Assembly (NCBI RefSeq): GCF_010686765.1 | Contig: NZ_JAAGWF010000007.1 | Span: 62,001-126,000, forward strand | Source: Geodermatophilus sabuli | Lineage (GTDB): Bacteria; Actinomycetota; Actinomycetes; Mycobacteriales; Geodermatophilaceae | Direction: 5' to 3' | DNA: 64,000 bases | Shown here: positions 16,734-25,737 of the stretch, one piece after another | Position numbering within the stretch: the stretch's first letter is position 1 | How the letters are laid out: every line of letters begins with the position of its first letter | Made by a program: the position numbers and the translations under genes | The notes under the pieces: generated by a model | Databases searched by the model: none | Seen by the model: only the letters and a program-made list of their open reading frames with translations | What the model was told of the DNA's origin: nothing

Positions 16734-19700
16734 GCGCCGAGCAGCTGTCCTTCGACGAGCTGTTCGCCGAGGAGCCCGTTGCGGCGCCGGCCGCCCGGGC
16801 CCTGCTCACCCCCGCCGAGGTGGCCGCCCGCTGTGGCCTGTCCTACGCGCCGTCGGAGGAGCAGGCCCGGGTTGTGGCCGCCCCCGCCGACCGGCCCCTG
16901 GTCGTGGTCGCGGGCGCCGGGTCGGGCAAGACGGAGACGATGGCCGCCCGGGTGTCGTGGCTGGTGGCCAACCGGATCGTCGCCCCCGAGGCTGTCCTCG
17001 GGCTCACGTTCACCCGCAAGGCGGCCAGCGAGCTCAACGAGCGGATCCACCTCCGGCTGGGCGCGCTGGCCCGGCACCCCGAGACCGATCGCGACCTGCG
17101 GGAACGACTGGACATCGGCGCGCCGACGGTCGCCACGTACCACGGCTACGCCGCGGCGCTGGTCGCCGAGCACGGTCTGCGGATCGGCGTCGAGCCCGGC
17201 GCCGGCGTGCTCGGCCCGGCCATGTGCTGGGGGCAGGCCACCCAGGTCGTGAGCGCCTACACCGGCGACATGGACGACGTCCCGCTGTCCCTGCTGACCA
17301 CGGTCGAGGACGTGCTGGCCCTCGCCGCGGAGATGGGCGAGCACGACGTCACCCCGGCCGCGCTGCGCGCCTGGACGGCACGGTTCGAGGCGCAGATCAC
17401 CGGCTGTGCCGACGCCCCGAAGAAGCGGGGGCCGTACAAGGACGTCCTGGACGTGCTGGCGCGCCAGCGGGCCCGGGTCGCGCTGCTGCCGCTGGTGGAG
17501 GCGTTCGAGGCCCGCAAGCGGGTCATGGGCGCCATCGACTACGCCGACCAGGTCGCCTCCGCCGCGCGCATCACCGTCTCCGCGCCGGAGGTGGGCCGCC
17601 GCGAGCGGGCCCGATGGGCGGTCGTGCTGCTCGACGAGTACCAGGACACCAGCGTCGGTCAGCTGCGCATGCTCGAGGCGCTGTTCGGCCGGGAGACCGG
17701 CCACCCGGTGCTCGCCGTGGGCGACCCCCGGCAGTCCATCTACGGCTGGCGGGGCGCGTCCGCCGGCACCATCGAGCGCTTCGCCCGCACCTTCCCGGGG
17801 GTGCGGGGACGCCCGGCGCAGCGGCTCACCCTGGCCACCAGCTGGCGCAACGACGAGGCCGTCCTCGCCGTCGCCAACGCCGTCTCGGCCATGCTGCCGC
17901 CCCCGGACGCACCCCTGCCCGACCTGGCTGCGGCGCCCACGGCCGGGCGCGGGGCGGTCACCGCCGGGTTGTACGCCACCGTGGCCGACGAGACCGCCGC
18001 TCTGGCCGATCGCCTCGCCGCCTGCTGGCACGGCACCGACCCCGTGCTCCCGCGCCGTCCCGACGGCCGGCCGCCGACGGTCGCGGTGCTGGCCCGCACC
18101 CGCAAGCAGCTGCCGGGCATCGCCGCGGCGCTGCGGGAGCGCGGCCTGCCGGTGGAGGTCGTGGGCCTGGGTGGCCTGCTCGAGGTGCCCGAGGTGTCCG
18201 ACGTGGTCGCCACCCTCACCGTGCTCGTCGACCCGACCGCCGGCGACGCGCTGGGCCGGCTGCTCACCGGTGCCCGGTGGCGGATCGGTCCCCGTGACCT
18301 GGCCGCGCTCGAGTCCCGGGCCCGGGCGCTGGTGCACTCGCGGCGTCCCGGCCGCGACGGAGGCGAGGAGGGCGCGCCGGAGCCGCCGCAGGAGCGCGGC
18401 AGCATCGTCGAGGCGCTCGACGACCTCGGGGATCCCGGCGCCTACTCCGCCGCCGGTCACCGCCGGCTGCGCCGGCTCGGCGGCGAGCTCACCGCGCTGC
18501 GGGGGCGGCTGGGCGAGTCGCTGCCCGACCTCGTCGACGAGGTGGCCCGCACCCTGGGCCTGCAGACCGAACTGGCCAGCGCGCCCGGGGTCAGCCCCGC
18601 CGCCGCCCGCGCGCACCTGGACGCCCTGCACGCGGTCGCCGCCGAGTTCACCGAGCTGGCCGACCTGCCCTCGCTGCCGGCCTTCCTCGGGTACCTGCGC
18701 GACGCCGAGGAGCGCGAGCGGGGGCTGGAACCGGGTGAGGTCGCGGTCAACCCCGAGGCCGTCCAGCTGCTCACCGGCCACTCCGCCAAGGGACTGGAGT
18801 GGGACGTGGTCGCCGTCCCCGGCATGACCGCCGACCAGTTCCCGGCCCGGCCGGGCGTCAGCGACTCCTGGATCAAGGACCCGGGCGCCGTCCCGGTGGA
18901 CCTGCGCCCCGTCGACCGGGAGGACCTGCCCCGGCTCCGGCTGCCGGTGCCCGGCTCGGGCGACCAGGCCGTGGTGCGCCAGGCGCTGGACCGGTACGTG
19001 CAGGACTGGAAGGACTTCGGCACCGGTGAGGAGGTCCGGCTGGGGTACGTCGCGGTCACCCGCGCCCGGCACCTGCTGCTGTGCTCGGGCAGCTGGTGGC
19101 GGGACGGGATCAAGCCGTGCGGCCCCTCGTCGCTGCTGCACACCGTGCGGGAGGCGTGCGAGGCCGGCGCGGGCGCGGTGGTGCACTGGGCCCCCGCCCC
19201 GGAGGACGGCGCCGAGAACCCCGCGCTGGCCGAGTGGCCGATCGGGGTCTGGCCGGCCGATCCGCTCTCGGCCGGCCGGCGACGCGCGCTGACCGCCGCC
19301 GCCGAGCTGGTCACCGGCTCGGCCCCGCACCCGCTGGACACCGAGCGGCTGGGGGAGGCCGACCCCCTGGTCGACCAGTGGGTCCGCGACGCCGACCTGC
19401 TGCTGCGGGAGCGGGCCCGGGCGGCCCGGCCCGCCGTCGACGTCCCGCTGCCCTCTCACCTGTCGGTGTCGGCGCTGGTGACCCTCCGCCGTGACCCGGG
19501 GGAGCTCGCCCGGCGGCTGCGCCGGCCGATGCCCGCGGCCCCGGCGCCGCAGGCCCGGCGCGGAACCGCCTTCCACACCTGGCTGGAGGAGCGTTTCGGC
19601 GCGGCCCGGCTGCTCGACCTCGACGAGCTGCCCGGCTCCGGGGACGAGTTCGCCGTCCCCGACAGCTCGCTGGCGCAGCTGCAGGAGGCGTTCCTGGCCA

Positions 19701-20041
19701 GCGAGTGGGCCGACCGGCAGCCGGTCGAGGTGGAGGTGCCGTTCGAGACCCCGCTGGGTCCGCTCACCCTGCGCGGCCGCATCGACGCGGTCTTCGCCGG
19801 CACCGACGGCGGCTTCGAGGTCATCGACTGGAAGACCGGCCCGCCGCCGTCGGCCGGCGACCTGGCCGCCGCCGGTGTGCAGCTGGCGGCCTACCGGCTC
19901 GGCTGGGCCCGGCTGACCGGCGTCCCGGTCGACCGGGTCAGCGCCGGCTTCCACCACGTCGCCGCCGGGGTGACCGTCCGCCCGGTCGACCTGCTCGACG
20001 AGTCCGGCCTGGTCGCCCTGGTCACCGGCACCGAGACCTGA
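16730..20041 (+). CDS. adnB: AdnB: ATP-dependent helicase-nuclease subunit
   Basis: 1103 residues, the size of mycobacterial AdnB (Rv3201c). Motor motifs: AGAGSGKTETMAARV (about 62), LDEYQDTSVGQ (about 301), GDPRQSIYGWRGAS, HSAKGLEWDVVAVPG (about 683) and VAVTRARHLLL. A C-terminal RecB-like nuclease has RGRIDAVF then FEVIDWKTGPPP (about 1031), the D...DWK active site. In AdnAB the AdnB motor drives translocation on single-stranded DNA. The GTG start overlaps the adnA stop, consistent with stoichiometric synthesis of the heterodimer. The stop codon lies in repeat copy C. Confidence 0.94.
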   Translation: MSAEQLSFDELFAEEPVAAPAARALLTPAEVAARCGLSYAPSEEQARVVAAPADRPLVVVAGAGSGKTETMAARVSWLVANRIVAPEAVLGLTFTRKAASELNERIHLRLGALARHPETDRDLRERLDIGAPTVATYHGYAAALVAEHGLRIGVEPGAGVLGPAMCWGQATQVVSAYTGDMDDVPLSLLTTVEDVLALAAEMGEHDVTPAALRAWTARFEAQITGCADAPKKRGPYKDVLDVLARQRARVALLPLVEAFEARKRVMGAIDYADQVASAARITVSAPEVGRRERARWAVVLLDEYQDTSVGQLRMLEALFGRETGHPVLAVGDPRQSIYGWRGASAGTIERFARTFPGVRGRPAQRLTLATSWRNDEAVLAVANAVSAMLPPPDAPLPDLAAAPTAGRGAVTAGLYATVADETAALADRLAACWHGTDPVLPRRPDGRPPTVAVLARTRKQLPGIAAALRERGLPVEVVGLGGLLEVPEVSDVVATLTVLVDPTAGDALGRLLTGARWRIGPRDLAALESRARALVHSRRPGRDGGEEGAPEPPQERGSIVEALDDLGDPGAYSAAGHRRLRRLGGELTALRGRLGESLPDLVDEVARTLGLQTELASAPGVSPAAARAHLDALHAVAAEFTELADLPSLPAFLGYLRDAEERERGLEPGEVAVNPEAVQLLTGHSAKGLEWDVVAVPGMTADQFPARPGVSDSWIKDPGAVPVDLRPVDREDLPRLRLPVPGSGDQAVVRQALDRYVQDWKDFGTGEEVRLGYVAVTRARHLLLCSGSWWRDGIKPCGPSSLLHTVREACEAGAGAVVHWAPAPEDGAENPALAEWPIGVWPADPLSAGRRRALTAAAELVTGSAPHPLDTERLGEADPLVDQWVRDADLLLRERARAARPAVDVPLPSHLSVSALVTLRRDPGELARRLRRPMPAAPAPQARRGTAFHTWLEERFGAARLLDLDELPGSGDEFAVPDSSLAQLQEAFLASEWADRQPVEVEVPFETPLGPLTLRGRIDAVFAGTDGGFEVIDWKTGPPPSAGDLAAAGVQLAAYRLGWARLTGVPVDRVSAGFHHVAAGVTVRPVDLLDESGLVALVTGTET

Positions 20042-20117
20042 GGACGGCCCCCGGCAGGGTGGTCCCGTCCAGGGCACCGCCGCGAGCTGGCGAGCGGTGG
20101 GGAGGACGGGGTCCTCA
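20039..20117. repeat. stop-codon palindromic repeat, copy C (convergent)
   Basis: Both ends are stop codons: adnB ends in TGAGGACGGCCCC on the plus strand, and the epoxide hydrolase ends in TGAGGACCCCGTCCTCCCC on the minus strand. The CTCGCCAGCTCGCGGCGG core lies between. Likely a two-way terminator. Confidence 0.72.
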
Positions 20118-20951
20118 GCTGGAGGCGATCCGGTCCAGGACGGCGGCGGCCAGGGCCTCGGGCGCCTGCTCGGGGATCCAGTGGCTGGTCCCGGCCAGCT
20201 CCACGAAGCGGTAGTCGCCGGTGACGCAGGCGGCGCACCCGTCCGCGGCGGTGCGGCCGACGGCGACGTCCCCGTCGCTCCACACGTAGGACGTCGGCAC
20301 GGCGACCTGGTCGACCGGGGTGGCCGAGCTCATCGCCCGGTACCAGTTCAGCGCCGCGCGCAGCGCGCCGGGAGCCGACAGGACGGCGACGTACTCGTCG
20401 ACCGCCTCGCGCGGGACGGCGTCGCCGAACATCCGCCGCAGCCGGCGGGCGTCGTCGGCCAGCAGCAGCTCCTCGGCCCTGCCCTCCTGCCAGAACAGCC
20501 GGATGTAGGCCGACCGCTCCTGCTGCTCGGGATCGGACCGCCAGGCCGTGGTGAACGCCGTCGGGTGCGGCACCGAGACGGCGGTCAGCGAGCGCACCCG
20601 GTCCTCGTGCCAGGCAGCCAGTGCCCAGGCCACGTTGGCGCCCCAGTCGTGCCCGACGACGTCGGCCCGCGGCACCTCCAGCGCCGTCATCAGGTCGGCG
20701 GTGACCTGGGTCAGGGCCGGCAGCGCGTAGGCGCCCACCTCGGCGGGGCGGGCGCCGGGGGAGTAGCCGAGCTGGTCGACCGCGTAGGTGCGCAGGCCCG
20801 CCTCGGTCAACCGCGGGGTGACCGCGGACCAGGACAGCGACGTCTCGGGGAAGCCGTGCAGCAGCAGCACCGGCCGCCCGTCGGCGGGGCCGTCGGCCCG
20901 GACGTCGAAGGTGAGGTCGCCGACGTCCACCTGCAGCAGCGCTCCGGGCAT
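20115..20951 (-). CDS. epoxide-hydrolase-like alpha/beta hydrolase
   Basis: A 278-residue protein with the epoxide-hydrolase layout. HGFPETSLSW (about 32-41) supplies the HGxP oxyanion turn, and VVGHDWGAN places Asp (about 102) as nucleophile instead of serine. Ring-opening tyrosines are plausible in SAYIRLFW and LNWYRAM, the acid in YVWSDGDVAVG, and the histidine in GTSHWIPEQAPEA. It probably opens small epoxides by a two-step ester mechanism; the haloalkane-dehalogenase branch is less likely because the HGxP and lid tyrosines are kept. It diverges from the M20 gene. Confidence 0.85.
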   Translation of the reverse strand: MPGALLQVDVGDLTFDVRADGPADGRPVLLLHGFPETSLSWSAVTPRLTEAGLRTYAVDQLGYSPGARPAEVGAYALPALTQVTADLMTALEVPRADVVGHDWGANVAWALAAWHEDRVRSLTAVSVPHPTAFTTAWRSDPEQQERSAYIRLFWQEGRAEELLLADDARRLRRMFGDAVPREAVDEYVAVLSAPGALRAALNWYRAMSSATPVDQVAVPTSYVWSDGDVAVGRTAADGCAACVTGDYRFVELAGTSHWIPEQAPEALAAAVLDRIASS

Positions 20952-20994
20952 GGCCGCGACGCTAGCCCCGCGGAGCCCCCGCCGCGCGCGCCGC

Positions 20995-21000
20995 TACCGT
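20995..21000 (+). promoter_or_regulatory. -10 element of a leaderless promoter (TACCGT)
   Basis: TACCGT ends seven bases before GTG 21008; no Shine-Dalgarno is present between them. Confidence 0.55.
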
Positions 21001-21007
21001 CAGTCCC

Positions 21008-22426
21008 GTGGACAGCCCGGAACGCGCATTCGTCACCGCGCACCTCGACGACCTGCACGGCGACCTGGACGCCTGGCTGCGGATCCCGTCGATCTCCGCC
21101 GACCCGGCGCACGCCTCCGACGTCGCCGCGAGCGCGGAGTGGCTGGCCGCCGCCCTGCGGCGCACCGGCTTCCCCACCGTGGAGATCTGGCCGACCCCGG
21201 GTGCCCCGGCCGTCTTCGCCGAGTGGCCGTCGGCCGACCCCGGTGCCCCCGTCGCCCTGGTCTACGGCCACCACGACGTGCAGCCGGTCGACCCGCTCGA
21301 GCTGTGGGTGCACCCGCCGTTCGAGCCGACCAGGGTCGAGGGGCCCGACGGGCCGGAGCTGCACGCCCGCGGGGCCATCGACGACAAGGGCAACGTCGCC
21401 TTCCACCTGCTGGGCATGCGCGCGCACCTGGCGGCCACGGGCCGCGACACCCCCGCGGTGACGGTGAAGGTGCTGGTGGAGGGCGAGGAGGAGTCGGGGT
21501 CCCCGCACTTCGCCGACCTGCTGCGCGCGCGGGCGGACCGGCTGCGCTGCGACGTCGTCGTCGTCAGCGACACCGGGATGGCGGCGCCGGACGTCCCCAG
21601 CGCCGTGGTCGCCATGCGCGGCCTGGCCGACGCCGAGATCACCCTGCGCGGGCCGGACGTCGACCTGCACTCCGGCTCCTTCGGCGGCGGCGTCCCCAAC
21701 CCGCTGCACGCCATGGCGACGCTCATCGCCAGCCTGCACGACGCGCAGGGGCGGGTGACCCTGCCCGGCTTCTACGACGCGGTCCGCCCGCTCACCGACC
21801 GGGAGCGGGAGCTGATGCGCCGGGTGCCCTTCGACGAGTCCGCCTGGCTGGCCGGCCCGGCCGCCTCCCGCACCACCGCCGGTGAGACCGGCTACTCCAC
21901 CCTCGAGCGGATCGGCGCCCGGCCCACCGCCGAGGTCAACGGCATGTGGGGCGGGTACACCGGGCCCGGCCACAAGACGATCATCCCGGCGGAGGCGCAC
22001 GCGAAGGTGACCTTCCGGCTCGTCGCCGACCAGCGCCCCGCGGACCTCGCCGACCAGGTGCGCGCCTGGGTCGCGGCGAACACCCCCGAGGGGATCGTGG
22101 CCGACGTGCACGTCCCCCCGGGCGGGGTCTCCCCGTGCGCCAGCGACCTGGACTCCCCGGGGATGGCCGCCCTGCTGGCCGCGATCGGGCGGGCGAACGA
22201 CCGCGACCCCGGCGACGTGCTGTTCACGCGCGAGGGGGGCAGCGGCCCGGAGGCCGACCTGGTCGACGTCCTCGGCGCGCCGCTGCTGTTCCTCGGCGCC
22301 GGACTGCCGACCGACCGCATCCACTCCCCGAACGAGCGGGTGCTGCTGCCGATGCTGTACCGCGGCGCCGAGGCGGCCGCCCACCTCTGGCGCGAGCTGG
22401 CGGCCGTGCCGTTCCCCGCCCGGTGA
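21008..22426 (+). CDS. M20-family metallopeptidase (dipeptidase)
   Basis: A 472-residue di-zinc peptidase. The zinc and catalytic residues are all visible: YGHHDVQP (His and Asp near 89-90), RGAIDDKGN (bridging Asp near 125), VEGEEESGS (general-base Glu pair near 160) and VVSDTGM. The dimerisation or lid domain inserts between about 200 and 350 (RGPDVDLHSGSFGG). A final ligand is likely His in DRIHSPNE. Length and motifs fit the carnosinase/M20 dipeptidase group, acting on dipeptides in the cytosol. The GTG start is probably leaderless. The kinase gene overlaps its stop by GTGA. Confidence 0.88.
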   Translation: MDSPERAFVTAHLDDLHGDLDAWLRIPSISADPAHASDVAASAEWLAAALRRTGFPTVEIWPTPGAPAVFAEWPSADPGAPVALVYGHHDVQPVDPLELWVHPPFEPTRVEGPDGPELHARGAIDDKGNVAFHLLGMRAHLAATGRDTPAVTVKVLVEGEEESGSPHFADLLRARADRLRCDVVVVSDTGMAAPDVPSAVVAMRGLADAEITLRGPDVDLHSGSFGGGVPNPLHAMATLIASLHDAQGRVTLPGFYDAVRPLTDRERELMRRVPFDESAWLAGPAASRTTAGETGYSTLERIGARPTAEVNGMWGGYTGPGHKTIIPAEAHAKVTFRLVADQRPADLADQVRAWVAANTPEGIVADVHVPPGGVSPCASDLDSPGMAALLAAIGRANDRDPGDVLFTREGGSGPEADLVDVLGAPLLFLGAGLPTDRIHSPNERVLLPMLYRGAEAAAHLWRELAAVPFPAR

Positions 22427-24054
22427 CGGGCCCCACCGACGGCGAGGTCTTCGGCCCGTACCGGGTGCTGGGAGTGCTCGGCCGCGGCGGGATGGGCCAG
22501 GTGCTCCGGGCCCACGACGCCGAACACGAGCGCGACGTCGCCCTCAAGGTGCTCTACCCCCAGTGGGCGCAGGACGAGGGCTTCCGCGGCCGGTTCCGCC
22601 GGGAAGCGCGCATCGCGGCCCGGCTCAACGAGCCGCACGTCATCCCCATCCACCGGTACGGGGAGATCGACGGTCAGCTGTTCCTCGACATGCGGCTGGT
22701 CGAGGGGGAGGACCTGGACTCCCTCCTCCGGCGGGGCGGCCCGGTGGACCCCGCCCGCGCCGTCGACCTGGTCGGCCAGGTCGCCCGGGCGCTGGACGCC
22801 GCACACGCCGACGGCCTGGTGCACCGCGACGTCAAGCCCTCCAACGTGCTGCTCGTCGCCCGGGCCGACGGTCGTGACCTGGCCACCTCCGCCGCGGGGG
22901 AGGACTTCGCCTACCTCGCCGACTTCGGCATCGCCCGGGGCGCCGACGACGGCCCGGGACCAGCGCTGACCGCGACGGGCACCGCGGTGGGCAGCACCGA
23001 GTACATGGCGCCCGAGCGCTTCGGCTCGGCTCCGCCGGACGCCCGGGGCGACGTCTACTCCCTGGCCTGTGTGCTGTTCGAGCTGCTCACCGGCCGCCGG
23101 CCGTTCGCGCCGGCCGACCCCATGGGCCTGATGGTGGCCCACCTGCACGAGCCGCCGGAGCGTCCCTCGGTGGTCCGCCCGGGGCTGCCCCCGGCCCTGG
23201 ACGACGTCGTGCTGCGTGGGCTGGCGAAGGACCCGGCGCAGCGCTGGCAGACGGCGGGCCAGCTCGCCGCCGCGGCGCGCGCGGCGCTGGCTGCCAGCGG
23301 CGTACCGGTGCCCCGGACCGACGACGCACCGACCGCGGTCGGTGCGTCGGCCGCCGAGGGGGGCCGGGCGGTCACCCGGCAGGAGCTGCCGGCCGCGCCG
23401 GTGCCGGCCCCGCCGACCGCCGTCGGGCCGCCCCCTCACATCGGGCCGCCGTCCTCCGCCGGGACGCCGGCCCCCGGACCCCGCGCCGACCGGCTGCCGT
23501 GGGTGGTCGCGGCTGTGGCCGGTGTGGTGGCGCTGGCGCTGGCCGTGCTGCTCGTGGTCACCGACGGCCGCGCCGACGATGCCGCGGACGACGCCTCGGG
23601 GGCGGCGGACCGGTTGCTGGCCCTCGCCCTGCCCGACGGCGTCGACCCGGCCCGGTGCACCGGCGAGGCCCCCGCCGACGGGCAACTGCGTCGGCTGAGC
23701 TGCCCGGCCGTCGAGGGGGACGTCGACGTCCCGGCCGGCACCTACACGGTCTACGCCGGCGACGGCGCGTCCGCCGCCGTCGCCGCGCACGTGGAACAGG
23801 CGGGCCTGCCCGAGCTGGAGGACGTCTTCGACTGCGGCGTCTCCGACGGACCCCAGGGCTGGGTGCAGCTGACCGACTTCGACGACGCCCCGGTGGGCCG
23901 GCTGACGTGTTCGGTGGACGCTGACGGTGACGCCCAGCTGCGCTGGACCTGGGACGACCTGGGCACGGTCGGCCTCGCGGAGCTGCGTGGTGGCGGCGAG
24001 AACGGGTTGTCCACCCTCCGGTCGTGGTGGTCCGGCGCGGCCGACCGTCAGTGA
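22423..24054 (+). CDS. transmembrane Ser/Thr protein kinase
   Basis: A 543-residue PknB-type kinase. The glycine loop is LGRGGMGQV (about 19-27), the ATP lysine is in VALKVL (42), the catalytic loop HRDVKPSN (134-141), DFG near 167, and the activation loop TATGTAVGSTEYMAPE. A Pro/Ala linker leads to a single transmembrane helix (WVVAAVAGVVALALAVLLVV, about 359-378). The extracellular part has four cysteines (ARCTGE, LSCPAV, FDCGVS, LTCSVD) and ends LRSWWSG. No PASTA repeats are present. The extracellular plan matches the protein at 12161. The start overlaps the M20 stop by GTGA. Confidence 0.92.
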   Translation: MTGPTDGEVFGPYRVLGVLGRGGMGQVLRAHDAEHERDVALKVLYPQWAQDEGFRGRFRREARIAARLNEPHVIPIHRYGEIDGQLFLDMRLVEGEDLDSLLRRGGPVDPARAVDLVGQVARALDAAHADGLVHRDVKPSNVLLVARADGRDLATSAAGEDFAYLADFGIARGADDGPGPALTATGTAVGSTEYMAPERFGSAPPDARGDVYSLACVLFELLTGRRPFAPADPMGLMVAHLHEPPERPSVVRPGLPPALDDVVLRGLAKDPAQRWQTAGQLAAAARAALAASGVPVPRTDDAPTAVGASAAEGGRAVTRQELPAAPVPAPPTAVGPPPHIGPPSSAGTPAPGPRADRLPWVVAAVAGVVALALAVLLVVTDGRADDAADDASGAADRLLALALPDGVDPARCTGEAPADGQLRRLSCPAVEGDVDVPAGTYTVYAGDGASAAVAAHVEQAGLPELEDVFDCGVSDGPQGWVQLTDFDDAPVGRLTCSVDADGDAQLRWTWDDLGTVGLAELRGGGENGLSTLRSWWSGAADRQ

Positions 24055-24077
24055 CCGGCAACGGGCGGCGGCCGTCC

Positions 24078-24083
24078 TAAGGT
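24078..24083 (+). promoter_or_regulatory. -10 element of a leaderless promoter (TAAGGT)
   Basis: TAAGGT ends seven bases before GTG 24091. AAGG could alternatively serve as a Shine-Dalgarno if transcription begins further upstream. Confidence 0.45.
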
Positions 24084-24090
24084 GGCGCCC

Positions 24091-24996
24091 GTGACCGGCG
24101 GAGGACAGGGCGGGAGCGCACCGGCGGGCTGGTACCCCGACCCGGACGGCGCGCCCGGCATGGTGCGCTGGTGGAGCGGGGCGAGCTGGTCGGACGTCAC
24201 CACCCCGGCGGGTCCCGGCGTGACCGTGCAGGCCACGCTCGTGCAGGCCCCGGACCCGCCGGCCGCGACCGGCCCGGCCACCGTGCACGCCGTCCCGGCC
24301 GTCCCGGCCGTGCCGCCGGCCCCGAGCGGGCGGCGCACCGCGTGGGTGGTCGGGTTGTCGGTGCTCGGGCTGGTGCTGGTCGTCGTCATCGCGCTGCTGG
24401 TCGGCCGGGCGTCGCCGAGCCTCGTCGACGACCCGGCCTCGGCCGACCCTCCGGTGCCTGCCGGCCCCACCTTCCCGCCGGACACCGTCCGGATCGTCGA
24501 CGAGGCCGCCGGCATCTCCTACCCCTACCTGGGCGGGGGCTGGTACGAGTACGCCCAGGGAGTCATGCGGGAGACCACGTCCGTCGCCGGCCAGTTCTTC
24601 ACCACCCAGGACCTCACCCCCGACGGGGGCACGTTCATCGCCCAGTGCACCTCGGGACCGCTGTCGCCGGACTTCGGCGCCGCCGGACCAGAGGGCCTGC
24701 AGGGCACCCTCGCCCAGGTGGCCGACAGCGTCCGCGGCAACTACTACCCGTGGCCCAACGAGCGCCGCGTCCTGCGGGACGAGGCGCGCACGGTCGACGG
24801 CGCGGCGGCGCACCTGGTCGAGTTCGACCTGTCCTGGGAGGTGGAGGGCTACGACGCGACCGGGGAGCGGGCGGCGCTCCTGCTCATCGACGTCGGCCGG
24901 CCCGCGCCGGCGCTGCTCTACGTGTCCATCCCGAACACCCACGCCGAGCTGTACGGCGTCATCGACCAGGTCGTCGACGCCGTCGAGGTGCTCTGA
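24091..24996 (+). CDS. DUF2510 single-pass membrane protein
   Basis: A 301-residue protein. A short cytosolic DUF2510 motif (GWYPDPDGAPGMVRWWSG, about 14-31) is the usual sign of actinobacterial envelope proteins of unknown role. A transmembrane helix lies near 84-105 and an extracellular alpha/beta domain follows to the C-terminus (GISYPYLGGGWYEYA; YYPWPNERRVL). Only one cysteine is visible in the outer domain. The start at GTG 24091 is preferred over GTG 24082 because of the promoter spacing. It follows the kinase by 36 bases and may be functionally linked, though this is only proximity. Confidence 0.72.
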   Translation: MTGGGQGGSAPAGWYPDPDGAPGMVRWWSGASWSDVTTPAGPGVTVQATLVQAPDPPAATGPATVHAVPAVPAVPPAPSGRRTAWVVGLSVLGLVLVVVIALLVGRASPSLVDDPASADPPVPAGPTFPPDTVRIVDEAAGISYPYLGGGWYEYAQGVMRETTSVAGQFFTTQDLTPDGGTFIAQCTSGPLSPDFGAAGPEGLQGTLAQVADSVRGNYYPWPNERRVLRDEARTVDGAAAHLVEFDLSWEVEGYDATGERAALLLIDVGRPAPALLYVSIPNTHAELYGVIDQVVDAVEVL

Positions 24997-25018
24997 CCGG
25001 GCTCTCCCCGACCCGTGC

Positions 25019-25037
25019 CTGTCCTTGAACTGTCCTT
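25019..25037 (+). promoter_or_regulatory. 11-bp-spaced direct repeat, possible response-regulator site
   Basis: CTGTCCTT occurs at 25019 and again at 25030, one helical turn apart. The pair would centre about 47 bases before a transcript beginning at the ATG 25075, where the -35 region is poor. This is the geometry of OmpR-family activators. Confidence 0.5.
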
Positions 25038-25074
25038 AGGGCGGCCTTGACCCGGCCGGCGACATGGTCTGCCC

Positions 25075-25719
25075 ATGACACGAACCCTCGCCCCCCGCGT
25101 CCTGTACACCGCCTCCGGGGCCGCCGCCGTCGGCCTCGTCGTCCTGGCCGTCGCCGTGGTCGACGCCGGCGCCTCGCCGGCTCCGCAGCCCGCGTCGGCC
25201 ACATCCGCGCCGTCCACGTCGTCCACGTCGTCCACGCCGTCCGGCACGGAGGTCGCGCCCCTGCCACCCGCGGCGTCGCCGGGAGAGCAGGTGACCGTCG
25301 GGGGCACGGTCTCCGCGACCTGTGAGGGGGGCGTGCCCTCCTACGCCGGTACGCCGGCGCCCGGGTGGTGGGCGGACGACTCCCCGCGCCCCGGCGAGGT
25401 GGAGTTCGAGAACGGCACCCAGAAGGTCGAGATCAGGATCAGCTGCGTGGCCGGGGTCCCGCAGTTCTCCGTCGAGGGTCCCCGCGACGACGACCGTGGC
25501 CGCGGACGGGGGAGCGACGACTCACCGGGGGCTCCGGCGGCGTCCACCTCACCGAGCGGGCGTGGCCACGACGACTCCGACGGCCGCCACGGCGGCGGAC
25601 ACGGGTCCGACGACGGCCCCGGTGACGACTCCGCCGGTCGGGTGGGCGGCGGTCACGGCTCCGACGACGGCGACGACTCCGGTCGCGGCCGTGGCCGGGG
25701 GCGCGGCGGCGACGACTGA
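25075..25719 (+). CDS. exported protein with His/Asp/Gly-rich tail
   Basis: A 214-residue protein with an N-terminal signal or anchor (VLYTASGAAAVGLVVLAVAVV, about 9-29), a Ser/Thr/Pro linker and a compact middle region with two cysteines (SATCEGG and ISCVAG, probably disulphide-linked). The last 75 residues are almost only Gly, Asp, His, Ser and Arg, with GRHGGGHGSDDG and GGGHGSDDGDD units. The tail looks able to bind divalent metal ions or stay disordered in the wall; that is inference. I recognise no family. The paired CTGTCCTT repeats upstream suggest regulated expression. A hairpin follows. Confidence 0.65.
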   Translation: MTRTLAPRVLYTASGAAAVGLVVLAVAVVDAGASPAPQPASATSAPSTSSTSSTPSGTEVAPLPPAASPGEQVTVGGTVSATCEGGVPSYAGTPAPGWWADDSPRPGEVEFENGTQKVEIRISCVAGVPQFSVEGPRDDDRGRGRGSDDSPGAPAASTSPSGRGHDDSDGRHGGGHGSDDGPGDDSAGRVGGGHGSDDGDDSGRGRGRGRGGDD

Positions 25720-25737
25720 CCGGCCCCCTCCGTCCCG

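Noticed and set aside
16448-20077. A 1209-codon open frame antisense to adnB
   Set aside because: adnB has all helicase and nuclease motifs in order; the antisense frame has none and resembles the other GC-driven shadows.
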